Shown here piece after piece: positions 1 through 7,269 of a stretch of DNA of 58,611 nucleotides. Each line of letters opens with the position of its first letter. Within the stretch, counting starts at the first letter, position 1. This DNA is from Cytophagales bacterium (GTDB lineage Bacteria; Bacteroidota; Bacteroidia; Cytophagales; Spirosomataceae). Under the pieces are notes generated by a model. The model was not told the origin of the DNA, did not search any database, and saw nothing but the letters and a program-made list of their open reading frames with translations. Location of the stretch: NCBI GenBank assembly GCA_013298025.1, contig JAAFJE010000026.1, positions 1 through 58,611 on the forward strand. The letters are read 5' to 3'. The position numbers were made by a program, and so were the translations under genes.

Positions 1-84
1 TCGTTTGAACGACTCACTGAAAATACGACTTTGACGAATCTCGTATTTTGTACTTTTTCCAGTTTTTGATTTTGAATTTGCCAT
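1..84 (-). CDS. Probable IS3-family transposase OrfA, N-terminal fragment (runs off the window)
   Basis: Reading the minus strand from the ATG at position 84 gives 28 open codons, lysine- and serine-rich at first and then a KYEIRQSRIFSESFKR-like stretch. From memory this resembles the start of OrfA proteins of IS3-type insertion sequences in Bacteroidota, where an 'R-x-F-S-x-x-F-K' motif precedes the helix-turn-helix. Only the first 28 residues are inside the window, so neither the HTH nor the catalytic OrfB can be checked. A short perfect hairpin sits immediately upstream at 90-108. The call is an inference from a short match and the frame could be spurious. Confidence 0.45.
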   Translation of the reverse strand, partial: MANSKSKTGKSTKYEIRQSRIFSESFKR

Positions 85-89
85 TATTT

Positions 90-108
90 GTTGCCTTTTG
101 AAGGCAAC
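90..108. repeat. Perfect short inverted repeat next to the putative transposase start
   Basis: GTTGCCTT (90-97), three-base loop, AAGGCAAC (101-108). It lies six bases upstream of the putative transposase ATG, so it may be part of an insertion-sequence end or a structure at the start of its transcript. The element boundary itself is not visible. Confidence 0.5.
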
Positions 109-120
109 CTATTTTAGGCA

Positions 121-193
121 AGGACAAACACTAACTCACAATTTACAATTTATCACTAAACCACTCATTCGCTCAATCACTCAATATATTAAC
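121..193. repeat. Degenerate CA-strand repeat array ending at the epimerase start codon
   Basis: The 70 bases before the epimerase ATG consist almost wholly of units such as CACTAACTCACAATT, TCACTAA, CACTCATTCGCTCAATCACTCAAT. They are degenerate copies of ACTCACAATTCACTA, the reverse complement of the 15-mer that is tandemly repeated after the permease gene (2812-2871). No clear promoter is seen within it. The upstream in-frame TTG at position 98 would require translating through this array, which argues for the ATG at 194. Confidence 0.7.
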
Positions 194-1195
194 ATGAAAA
201 AAACATTCTTCTGTGTAGATGCACATACTTGTGGAAATCCTGTGCGATTGGTCGCTGGTGGCGGCCCTACGCTCGAAGGGAATAATATGAGCGAAAAACG
301 CCAGTTTTTCCTCCAAAACTACGACTGGATTAGAAAAGGGCTGATGTTTGAACCCCGTGGTCACGATATGATGAGTGGGAGTATTTTGTATCCGCCTCAT
401 AGTCCAGAAAACGACGTAGCTGTACTTTTTATCGAAACCAGTGGTTGCTTGCCTATGTGTGGGCATGGTACTATCGGCACGATAACCATTGCCGTAGAAG
501 AAGGCTTAATTACGCCCAAAGAGCAAGGCAAAATCCGTATGGAAGCACCTGCTGGCTTGGTATTGATTGAATACAAACAAGAAGGCACAAAGGTAAAAAG
601 TGTAAAACTAACCAACGTGGCATCGTTCTTGGCGGCTACCGATTTGAGTGTAGAATGTCCTGATTTGGGTATGATTACCGTAGATGTTTCGTATGGTGGA
701 AACTTTTATGCCATTGTTGATGTGCAAGCTAATTTCAAAGGCTTACAACATTATACTGCCGACCAACTGATTAGTTGGAGTAGAGTACTGCGAAACCGTA
801 TCAACGAACAATATTCTTTTGTACATCCCGAAAACGAAACCATCAAAGGTTGTTCGCATATTTTGTGGACAGGCGATGTGTTAGACCCAAGTTCAACGGC
901 TCGTAATGCTGTATTTTACGGCGATAAAGCCATCGACCGCTCGCCTTGCGGAACGGGTACTTCGGCACGTATGGCACAATGGTACGCCAAAGGGAAGTTG
1001 AAAAAAGGCGATGAATTTATTCATGAAAGTATTATTGGTTCTAAGTTTATCGGCAGAATAGAGGAAGAAACAAGCGTAGGAGGCAAGCCTGCCATGAAAC
1101 CAAGTATTGAAGGTTGGGCAAGAATTTATGGCTACAATACCATCAGCATCGACCCAGAAGACGACCCGTATGCGTATGGTTTTCAGGTACTTTAG
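194..1195 (+). CDS. 4-hydroxyproline epimerase / proline racemase family
   Basis: A cofactor-independent epimerase of 333 residues, the usual length for the proline racemase superfamily. Two catalytic cysteines are visible: Cys89 in PMCGHGTIG and Cys252 in SPCGTGTSAR. These are the two acid/base thiols that invert the alpha carbon. Family members with two cysteines include 4-hydroxyproline 2-epimerase (trans-4-hydroxy-L-proline to cis-4-hydroxy-D-proline) and proline racemase. Hydroxyproline is favoured here because bacterial catabolic clusters usually carry that activity, but the specificity is inferred. The ATG at 194 opens directly with the conserved KKTFFCVDAHT strand, while the earlier TTG at 98 would add repeat-derived residues. 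No hydroxyproline oxidase or deaminase follows, so downstream steps must be encoded elsewhere. Confidence 0.85.
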   Translation: MKKTFFCVDAHTCGNPVRLVAGGGPTLEGNNMSEKRQFFLQNYDWIRKGLMFEPRGHDMMSGSILYPPHSPENDVAVLFIETSGCLPMCGHGTIGTITIAVEEGLITPKEQGKIRMEAPAGLVLIEYKQEGTKVKSVKLTNVASFLAATDLSVECPDLGMITVDVSYGGNFYAIVDVQANFKGLQHYTADQLISWSRVLRNRINEQYSFVHPENETIKGCSHILWTGDVLDPSSTARNAVFYGDKAIDRSPCGTGTSARMAQWYAKGKLKKGDEFIHESIIGSKFIGRIEEETSVGGKPAMKPSIEGWARIYGYNTISIDPEDDPYAYGFQVL

Positions 1196-1416
1196 TGAAT
1201 CAGTTGTGAGTTAGTCAATTGTGAATGAGTGAATAATAGTTTTTTTTAAATAGAATAGTTTAGTCGCTCATTCACCCCCTCACTCGTTCACAATTAACTA
1301 ATGTATAAATTGTGAATTGTGAATAAGTTAATACCAGATATTTTCATAATAGAATTATTCATTCACTAACTCACAACTCACTCATTCACAATTAAATAAT
1401 TACTCATCAACAAACT
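1193..1416. repeat. Alternating complementary repeat arrays filling the epimerase-permease gap
   Basis: The array starts exactly at the TAG stop codon: TAGTGAATCAGTTGTGAGT, then TAGTCAATTGTGAAT, then GAGTGAATAA (1193-1237). It then switches to the complementary form (CTCATTCACC..CTCACTCGTTCACAATTAACTAAT, about 1267-1305), back to the direct form (ATTGTGAATTGTGAATAAGTTAAT, about 1310-1333), and back to the complementary form (ATTCATTCACTAACTCACAAC.., about 1356-1398). The transcript could therefore fold into two long imperfect stem-loops between the two genes. No standard terminator with a T-tract is present. Confidence 0.75.
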
Positions 1417-2814
1417 ATGTCCAACGAACAACCTTCTTTCAAACGCTCTTTTCGGCTATTCGATGCCACCATGATTGTGGCTGGCTCGATGATTGGCTCA
1501 GGTATTTTTATCGTAAGTTCCGATATTGTCCGAAATGTTGGCTCGGTAGGAGGCTTGCTCGTTGTGTGGTTACTTACGGGCTTACTTACCGTTGCGGCTG
1601 CCGTCAGTTATGGCGAACTCAGCAGTATGTTCCCCAAAGCAGGCGGACAGTACGTTTACCTCAAAGAAGCCTTCAATCCCTTGATAGGCTTTTTGTATGG
1701 TTGGAGTTTCTTTGCGGTGATTCAAACGGGGTCTATTGCCGCCGTTGGGGTCGCTTTTAGTAAATTTTCGGCTTACCTTTTTCCTGTATTAAGCGAAAAA
1801 AACATCCTTTTTTCCATAGCAGGACTACAAATTTCTGCGGCACAACTTACTTCTATTGCCCTCATTATTTTTCTTTCGTACATCAATACCAAAGGCGTAC
1901 AATACGGCAAATACGTACAATCTATCTTTACCGTCACCAAACTTTTAGCTTTATTTGGCTTGGTGATTTTTGGTTTCGTCCTAACAGCCAACGCCGATAC
2001 TTGGCATAAGAACTGGGAAACAGGCTTTACTTTTCAGCAACTTACGCCCACGGGCTTTTTGCCTTATACAGGTATGGCTGCCTTCGGGGCAATTGCCGCC
2101 AGTATGGTTGGGAGTCTTTTCAGTAGTGATTCTTGGAACAACGTTACCTTTATTGCGGGCGAAATTCAAAACCCCAAACGCAATATTGGTCTGAGCCTAT
2201 TTTTAGGTACACTCATTGTGACGAGTATTTATATGCTTGCCAATATTATGTACGTTTCGGTATTAGATTTACCTGCCATCGCTTTTGCAGAAAACGACCG
2301 TGTGGGAGTTGTAGCTTCGCAAATGATTTTCGGAGAAAAAGGAACAATGATTGTAGCGGTTTTCTTAATGATTTCAACCTTTGGTTGCGACAACGGCTTG
2401 ATTCTTTCGGGGGCAAGGGTGTATTATACGATGGCAACTGATGGCTTATTTTTCAAAAAAGTAGGCGAACTCAACAAAAATGGCGTACCCGAAAAAGCCT
2501 TGTGGATTCAATGTTTTTGGGCTTCGGCTTTGTGTTTGAGTGGCAAGTACGGCGAATTGTTAGACTACGTTATTTTTGCGGTATTGATTTTTTATGCTTT
2601 AACGATACTCGGCATTATCCGACTACGGATTAAAAAACCAGAGCTTGAGCGTCCATACAAAGCCTTTGGTTATCCTTTTATTCCATTGTTGTACATTGTC
2701 ACGGCGGCTTGTATTTGTGTTTTATTGCTAATCTATAAACCCAATTACACTTGGCCCGGCTTAGGCTTGGTACTTTTGGGCATTCCTGTTTTTTATGTAC
2801 TGAAAAAAAGTTAG
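1417..2814 (+). CDS. APC-superfamily amino-acid permease
   Basis: A hydrophobic protein of 465 residues with about 12 membrane segments, typical of amino acid-polyamine-organocation transporters. The first helix carries the family glycine motif (IVAGSMIGSGIFIV, about residues 20-33), which lines the substrate site. The FPKAGGQYVYLKEAF segment (about residues 72-86) matches the loop and start of helix 3 in LAT/YfnA-type transporters. It probably imports an amino acid by proton symport or exchange. Its position between a hydroxyproline epimerase and a GH127 arabinofuranosidase suggests hydroxyproline or proline as substrate, which is an inference from context. Its TAG stop is also the first triplet of a 15-bp repeat array. 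Confidence 0.85.
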   Translation: MSNEQPSFKRSFRLFDATMIVAGSMIGSGIFIVSSDIVRNVGSVGGLLVVWLLTGLLTVAAAVSYGELSSMFPKAGGQYVYLKEAFNPLIGFLYGWSFFAVIQTGSIAAVGVAFSKFSAYLFPVLSEKNILFSIAGLQISAAQLTSIALIIFLSYINTKGVQYGKYVQSIFTVTKLLALFGLVIFGFVLTANADTWHKNWETGFTFQQLTPTGFLPYTGMAAFGAIAASMVGSLFSSDSWNNVTFIAGEIQNPKRNIGLSLFLGTLIVTSIYMLANIMYVSVLDLPAIAFAENDRVGVVASQMIFGEKGTMIVAVFLMISTFGCDNGLILSGARVYYTMATDGLFFKKVGELNKNGVPEKALWIQCFWASALCLSGKYGELLDYVIFAVLIFYALTILGIIRLRIKKPELERPYKAFGYPFIPLLYIVTAACICVLLLIYKPNYTWPGLGLVLLGIPVFYVLKKS

Positions 2815-2871
2815 TGAATTGTTAATTAGTGAGTTGTGAGTTAGTGAATTGTGAGTTAGTGAATTGTCAAT
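2812..2871 (+). repeat. Four tandem 15-bp repeats starting at the permease stop codon
   Basis: Four head-to-tail units can be read: TAGTGAATTGTTAAT (2812-2826), TAGTGAGTTGTGAGT (2827-2841), TAGTGAATTGTGAGT (2842-2856) and TAGTGAATTGTCAAT (2857-2871). The first TAG is the stop codon of the permease gene. Units differ by only a few bases, so this is a true tandem array and not just AT-rich composition. Confidence 0.9.
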
Positions 2872-2910
2872 TTGTAAATGGAAAGCGATTATTGATATGT
2901 TATCATTATT

Positions 2911-2992
2911 TCAATCACTAATTCTCTCATTCACAACTAATTTCCTAACTCACAATTTGCTAATTCACAACTCACTCCATCACTCAATAACT
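2911..2992 (-). repeat. Inverted copies of the 15-bp repeat running up to the GH127 start codon
   Basis: The stretch reads TCAATCACTAATTCTCTCATT and continues with units such as ACTCACAATTTGCTA (2948-2962) and ATTCACAACTCACTC (2963-2977). These are degenerate reverse complements of the 15-mer at 2812-2871. Arrays of opposite orientation separated by about 40 bases could form a long imperfect hairpin in an mRNA spanning permease and GH127. An upstream TTG in frame at 2864 would translate through this array and is rejected as a start. Confidence 0.75.
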
Positions 2993-5389
2993 ATGATACG
3001 CAACACATTATTTTTCAGCTTTTTAATCCTTACTTGTTGGGGAAGTTTTGCCCAAAACGGCGATTATCCCATTCAGCCCGTTGCCTTTACGCAAGTGCAT
3101 TTTAAGGATAATTTTTGGTTGCCTAAAATGCAAGTAAACGCCAATGTAACCATTCCTTACACCCTCAATCAGTGTAAAATTACGGGGCGGATTGATAACT
3201 TTCGCAAAGCAGCCAAACAGATTCCTGCCGATAAAAGTACTTCATTTACTTTCGACGATACCGATTTATACAAAGTAATCGAAGGTGCATCGTACAGCCT
3301 GCAAACCCAGAAAAATCCACAACTGGAACTTTACCTCGATTCGCTGATTGCCATTATTGGAGCAGCACAAGAACCCGATGGCTATCTTTATACTTTCAGA
3401 ACCATGCCTATTCAAACACCACATGAATGGATGGGCAGCAAACGTTGGGAAAAAGAAGAAGATTTGAGCCATGAATTGTACAATTCAGGACATTTGTTTG
3501 AATCGGCAGTGGCACATTATCAGGCTACAGGCAAAAAAAACCTCTTGAATATTGCCATTAAAAATGCTGATTTATTGGTAAAAACTTTCGGTTGGGGTAA
3601 AGAAGAACGTTTTCCCGGTCATCAGATTGTTGAAACAGGGCTGACTAAACTTTACAGGGTAACAGGCAAAAAAGCCTATCTTAACTTGGCTAAATTCTTT
3701 TTGGATTTACGTGGAAAAGAAGGACACCTCAACCAAGAATACAGCCAGTCGCATAAAAAAGTCGTTGACCAGCACACCGCCGTTGGTCATGCCGTGCGAG
3801 CAACCTATATGTACACGAGTATGGCAGACGTGGCGGCGTTGACAGGCGACAAGCAGTACCTATCCGCCATAGACGACATTTGGCATGACGTAGTAGATAA
3901 AAAAATTTACATCACAGGCGGTATCGGAGCTACGGGCAATGGCGAAGCCTTTGGCGATGATTACGACTTGCCCAATATGAGTGCTTATGCCGAAACCTGT
4001 GCCGCCATCGCCAATGTGTATTGGAACCATCGGATGTTTTTGTTGCATGGCGATGCCCAGTACATCGACGTTTTAGAAAGAACCTTGTACAATGGCTTGC
4101 TTTCGGGTATTTCGTTGAGTGGCGATAAATTCTTTTATCCTAATCCTTTGGCTTCTTACGGACAACACCAGCGTCGTGCTTGGTGGGACTGTGCCTGTTG
4201 CGTATCGAATATGACACGCTTTTTGCCTTCTGTGCCGGGTTATACGTATGCCCAAAATCAACAAAATATTTATGTCAATTTGTTTGTAGGTGGAACAGCC
4301 ACCATTCAACTACCGAATACTGCCGTAACGCTTACGCAAGAAACGGCGTACCCGTGGCAGGGTAAAAATGACATTACGGTACAACCCAACAAAACCAGTT
4401 CATTCGCTTTGCACGTTCGTATGCCGGGTTGGGCTATGGGTAAACCACTGTCAGGCGATTTATACAAAGACGAAACACCTGTCAACAATATTCCGATTTT
4501 GGTCAATGGTAAACCTTTTGCCTATACCCTTCAAAAAGGCTATGCTGTGATAAAAAGAGTTTGGAAAAAAGGCGATAAAGTAAGCTTTACCTTACCAATG
4601 GACGTAAGAAAAGTACTGGCAAAAGACGAAGTAAAAGCCGATAAATCAAAATTTGCTTTACAAAGAGGGCCTTTGGTCTATTGTTTAGAAGGACACGACA
4701 ATACCAACGCCTCGGTGATGAGTTTGGTATTAGACAAAAATGCCGAAGTAAAAGCCACTTTTCAGCCCAATTTATTAAACGGCGTAATGACGCTCCAAGC
4801 CCAAGGCTTTGCCACCGAGCGTCAACTCAATTCAGAGCAATTAATCAAAACCAGCCAAGCTATACAAGCCATTCCGTATTATGCTTGGGCAAACCGAGGA
4901 GCAACCGAAATGACCGTTTGGATTCCTTATGAAGAAACAGCCGCACGACCAAAACCAGCCCCAACCATCGCCAGCAAGAGTAAAGTTTCGGGGTCGGTGA
5001 GCAATCAATTGATGCTAAAAGCCCTCAACGACCAGTTTGAAGTACAAAACTCCAACGACAAAAGTGCCAATTACCTGCATTGGTGGCCCAAAAAGAATAC
5101 GACAGAGTACCTTCAATACGATTTCGACCAAAGTTATACCGTGTCGAGTTCGAGTATTTATTGGTTAGACGACAGTCCTTGGGGCGGTTGTCGGATACCT
5201 CTTTCTTATAAAGTTTATTACAAAAAAGACGGAGCTTGGTTGCCCGTAACTGTAACACAACAAAGTCCGATTGCTAAAGACCAATTCAACGCTTTGCAAT
5301 TTGAACCCGTGAATACAACAGGCTTAAAGATAGAAATTCAACTACCAACAGACAACGCCGCTGGCGTGCTTGAGTGGGTGGTGAAGTAA
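2993..5389 (+). CDS. Secreted GH127 beta-L-arabinofuranosidase (DUF1680 family)
   Basis: A protein of 798 residues starting with a signal peptide (MIRNTLFFSFLILTCWGSFA, cleaved before QNG). The middle is a GH127 (alpha/alpha)6 barrel. Residues match the HypBA1 chemistry in order and spacing: Glu318 in GEAFG as acid/base, Glu334 and Cys336 in AETC as zinc ligands, and Cys402-Cys403 in CACC, where the first is the cysteine nucleophile and both bind zinc. The family releases L-arabinose from beta-L-arabinofuranosides, notably those on hydroxyproline in extensins. The last ~130 residues look like a discoidin-type beta-sandwich, possibly a carbohydrate-binding module. The adjacent hydroxyproline epimerase and permease fit such a substrate. 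GH127 members vary in specificity, so the exact glycan is uncertain. Confidence 0.85.
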   Translation: MIRNTLFFSFLILTCWGSFAQNGDYPIQPVAFTQVHFKDNFWLPKMQVNANVTIPYTLNQCKITGRIDNFRKAAKQIPADKSTSFTFDDTDLYKVIEGASYSLQTQKNPQLELYLDSLIAIIGAAQEPDGYLYTFRTMPIQTPHEWMGSKRWEKEEDLSHELYNSGHLFESAVAHYQATGKKNLLNIAIKNADLLVKTFGWGKEERFPGHQIVETGLTKLYRVTGKKAYLNLAKFFLDLRGKEGHLNQEYSQSHKKVVDQHTAVGHAVRATYMYTSMADVAALTGDKQYLSAIDDIWHDVVDKKIYITGGIGATGNGEAFGDDYDLPNMSAYAETCAAIANVYWNHRMFLLHGDAQYIDVLERTLYNGLLSGISLSGDKFFYPNPLASYGQHQRRAWWDCACCVSNMTRFLPSVPGYTYAQNQQNIYVNLFVGGTATIQLPNTAVTLTQETAYPWQGKNDITVQPNKTSSFALHVRMPGWAMGKPLSGDLYKDETPVNNIPILVNGKPFAYTLQKGYAVIKRVWKKGDKVSFTLPMDVRKVLAKDEVKADKSKFALQRGPLVYCLEGHDNTNASVMSLVLDKNAEVKATFQPNLLNGVMTLQAQGFATERQLNSEQLIKTSQAIQAIPYYAWANRGATEMTVWIPYEETAARPKPAPTIASKSKVSGSVSNQLMLKALNDQFEVQNSNDKSANYLHWWPKKNTTEYLQYDFDQSYTVSSSSIYWLDDSPWGGCRIPLSYKVYYKKDGAWLPVTVTQQSPIAKDQFNALQFEPVNTTGLKIEIQLPTDNAAGVLEWVVK

Positions 5390-5404
5390 GAGAAAAAACA
5401 TAAT

Positions 5405-5438
5405 CAAAAAAGCCGAAGCTCTGAGCTTCGGCTTTTTT
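5405..5438. terminator. Bidirectional terminator between GH127 and DUF4301 genes
   Basis: A GC-rich hairpin, AGCCGAAGCTC / GAGCTTCGGCT (5411-5433), is flanked by a run of A on the left and of T on the right, so it can stop transcription from both convergent genes. Confidence 0.9.
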
Positions 5439-5457
5439 GATTATCGGTATTTTGTAC

Positions 5458-6933
5458 TTACGATTGGTGTTCTGCTCTCAATAAGTCATTCACTGTTTTT
5501 ACTGGATTGAACGTAATCAATGGTACTTCTACGAATAAGGTATTCCAGTCAGACATGGCGCCGTTCCACAAGCCTGGTAATTCTTGGGCTTTTACATCTT
5601 TCCCATCTCTCGATTTAATCGTGATGAAGCCCGTTTTAGGGTCACGGAAAGAAAGTAAGTCGAAAGCTTCGCCTTTGTAATTTTTCAAACCACATACCAA
5701 ATCAACTGGATTGAAGTGTGTCGATTCGTTGAAAATTTGCTTTTGTGCAGTGTTATCCACATCTACTTGTGCCGATTCTACAATTTGTAAGCTCACTGTG
5801 CCATCGCTGTTTTTACACCAGAATGGCCCACCACCAGGCTCACCTGTGTTTTTCACTACTCCACAAACCCTAATCGGACGGTTAAGTTTAGCTGTAAAAT
5901 ACGCCACTTGTTCTGCTTCTGTCAATGCTTCAAAATTGGCAGGAGGTGCTACACACAGTTCTTTCTCGAAGAATGTTGCCAGTTCTGCCAACAATGCTAC
6001 CGATGCCGATAATGCCAATTGGGCTTGGTATTGGAAGATTTTCTCTTGCAAGCTCAACAATACGCCAGCAAGGGCTTTTTTGTAACTAAAGGTTGTTTTC
6101 TTGATGCTATCAGGCACAACGTTGTCGATATTTTTGATAAATACCACGTCGGCATCAAGGTCGTTGAGGTTGGCCAACAATGCACCGTGTCCAGCAGGAC
6201 GGAACAACAAAGTTCCATCTTTTTCTCTGAATGGCGTATTATCCAAATTTACTGCAATGGTATCGGTAGAAGATTTTTGCTCTGAAAACGTCACGTTGAA
6301 TGTTACGCCGAGTGTTCTTTGATAATACGACAATACACTTTTGGTCAGTCCTTTGAAGCCCGAATTGTGTTCGGGTGATACGGTGAAATGCAAATTCGCT
6401 TTTCCTTCGGCTGCACCATAGTTGGCTGCTTCGATGATATGCTCTTCGAGTGGAGTGCGGCTACCGTCTGGATATGAGTGGAACTTTAAAAGCCCTTTGG
6501 GTAAATAGCCATAATTAAGCCCTTTTTCTGTAAGAAAATACTCTACAATTGTCTTTCTATCGGCATTTTCAGGCAAAATATCTAAGAGGTCTTTGTAAAA
6601 AGCAAACTTGGGCAATAACTCGAAGAATTGCTCAACAGATTTGTCGGCTTTGTCATCGGTCAAAAATGTAAAAAGCGACTTAAACATACGAGTAGCAGCC
6701 CCAGAAGCAGGAACAAACTTCAACAAGTCTAAGCTTTTTGATTTTTCAGCATAGAGATTTTCGTATTGTTCTACCTCTTCATCCGACAAACGAATTACGC
6801 CATCTCCTACCGTAGCAGCTTTTTCAAGTTGCATAAATGGGAATCCATTCTTAAAATCGTCAATTTGTTGTTCAACTGTAGCTAAGTCAATGTTTTTGGC
6901 TTGAATTTGTAAAAGGTCTTTTTCTGAAAACAT
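5458..6933 (-). CDS. DUF4301 family protein
   Basis: A protein of 491 residues that I recognise as a Bacteroidota DUF4301 protein. It has no signal peptide and looks cytoplasmic. Near residue 75 it carries FVPASGAATRMFKSL, which resembles the G-x-G-T-R-M nucleotide-binding loop of sugar-nucleotide pyrophosphorylases. About residues 240-250 read LFRPAGHGALL, and a GEPGGGPFWCKN segment lies near residue 370. These motifs suggest a nucleotidyltransferase-like fold, but no activity is established to my knowledge. It is monocistronic: a terminator lies just downstream and a long AT-rich gap upstream. Confidence 0.7.
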   Translation of the reverse strand: MFSEKDLLQIQAKNIDLATVEQQIDDFKNGFPFMQLEKAATVGDGVIRLSDEEVEQYENLYAEKSKSLDLLKFVPASGAATRMFKSLFTFLTDDKADKSVEQFFELLPKFAFYKDLLDILPENADRKTIVEYFLTEKGLNYGYLPKGLLKFHSYPDGSRTPLEEHIIEAANYGAAEGKANLHFTVSPEHNSGFKGLTKSVLSYYQRTLGVTFNVTFSEQKSSTDTIAVNLDNTPFREKDGTLLFRPAGHGALLANLNDLDADVVFIKNIDNVVPDSIKKTTFSYKKALAGVLLSLQEKIFQYQAQLALSASVALLAELATFFEKELCVAPPANFEALTEAEQVAYFTAKLNRPIRVCGVVKNTGEPGGGPFWCKNSDGTVSLQIVESAQVDVDNTAQKQIFNESTHFNPVDLVCGLKNYKGEAFDLLSFRDPKTGFITIKSRDGKDVKAQELPGLWNGAMSDWNTLFVEVPLITFNPVKTVNDLLRAEHQS

Positions 6934-7269
6934 AGTCGCTTTGGGTAAGAAGTATTACTTGCTAAATTAATATTTTGATTCAAATGTTAGATTATGTTGT
7001 TCTACAAAGGTAAATTTTTATCTGAATTATTGATAATTTTTTTTGCAAGAATTAGTATAAGGAAAAAATCTAATGAAAAAACCTGTTCAATTGTTTGTAT
7101 TCTTAGAATTGTCCAAAAAATGCCTGAAAATTTTATCTTGTAAAAACTTATGTTCCTACCAATAAAAACTTTGCTTTGCCTTTTGGTTTTGTCAGTAATG
7201 TAGAATTTTTTTCTAAAAATAACGGACTATCTTACCACATCAGCCGACAAAAATAGCAAACATGGTCGA
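6934..7269. other. AT-rich intergenic gap upstream of the DUF4301 gene
   Basis: No coding sequence is supported here. A TACCTTTG (-7-like) motif lies on the minus strand at 7012-7005, about 70 nt before the DUF4301 ATG. No TTTG sits at the usual ~20 nt upstream, so the promoter call is weak. The rest is low-complexity AT sequence without clear hairpins. Confidence 0.5.

Noticed and set aside
98-193. Upstream TTG start for the epimerase giving a 32-residue extension
   Set aside because: The extension would be translated from repeat array sequence, and the conserved KKTFFCVDAHT strand starts at the ATG at 194.
2864-2992. Upstream TTG start for the GH127 gene
   Set aside because: It would read through the repeat array and would bury the clear signal peptide that begins at 2993.
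1193-2992. CRISPR array as an explanation of the repeats
   Set aside because: Units are 15 bp, degenerate, directly adjacent without unique spacers and occur in both orientations. No cas genes are near.
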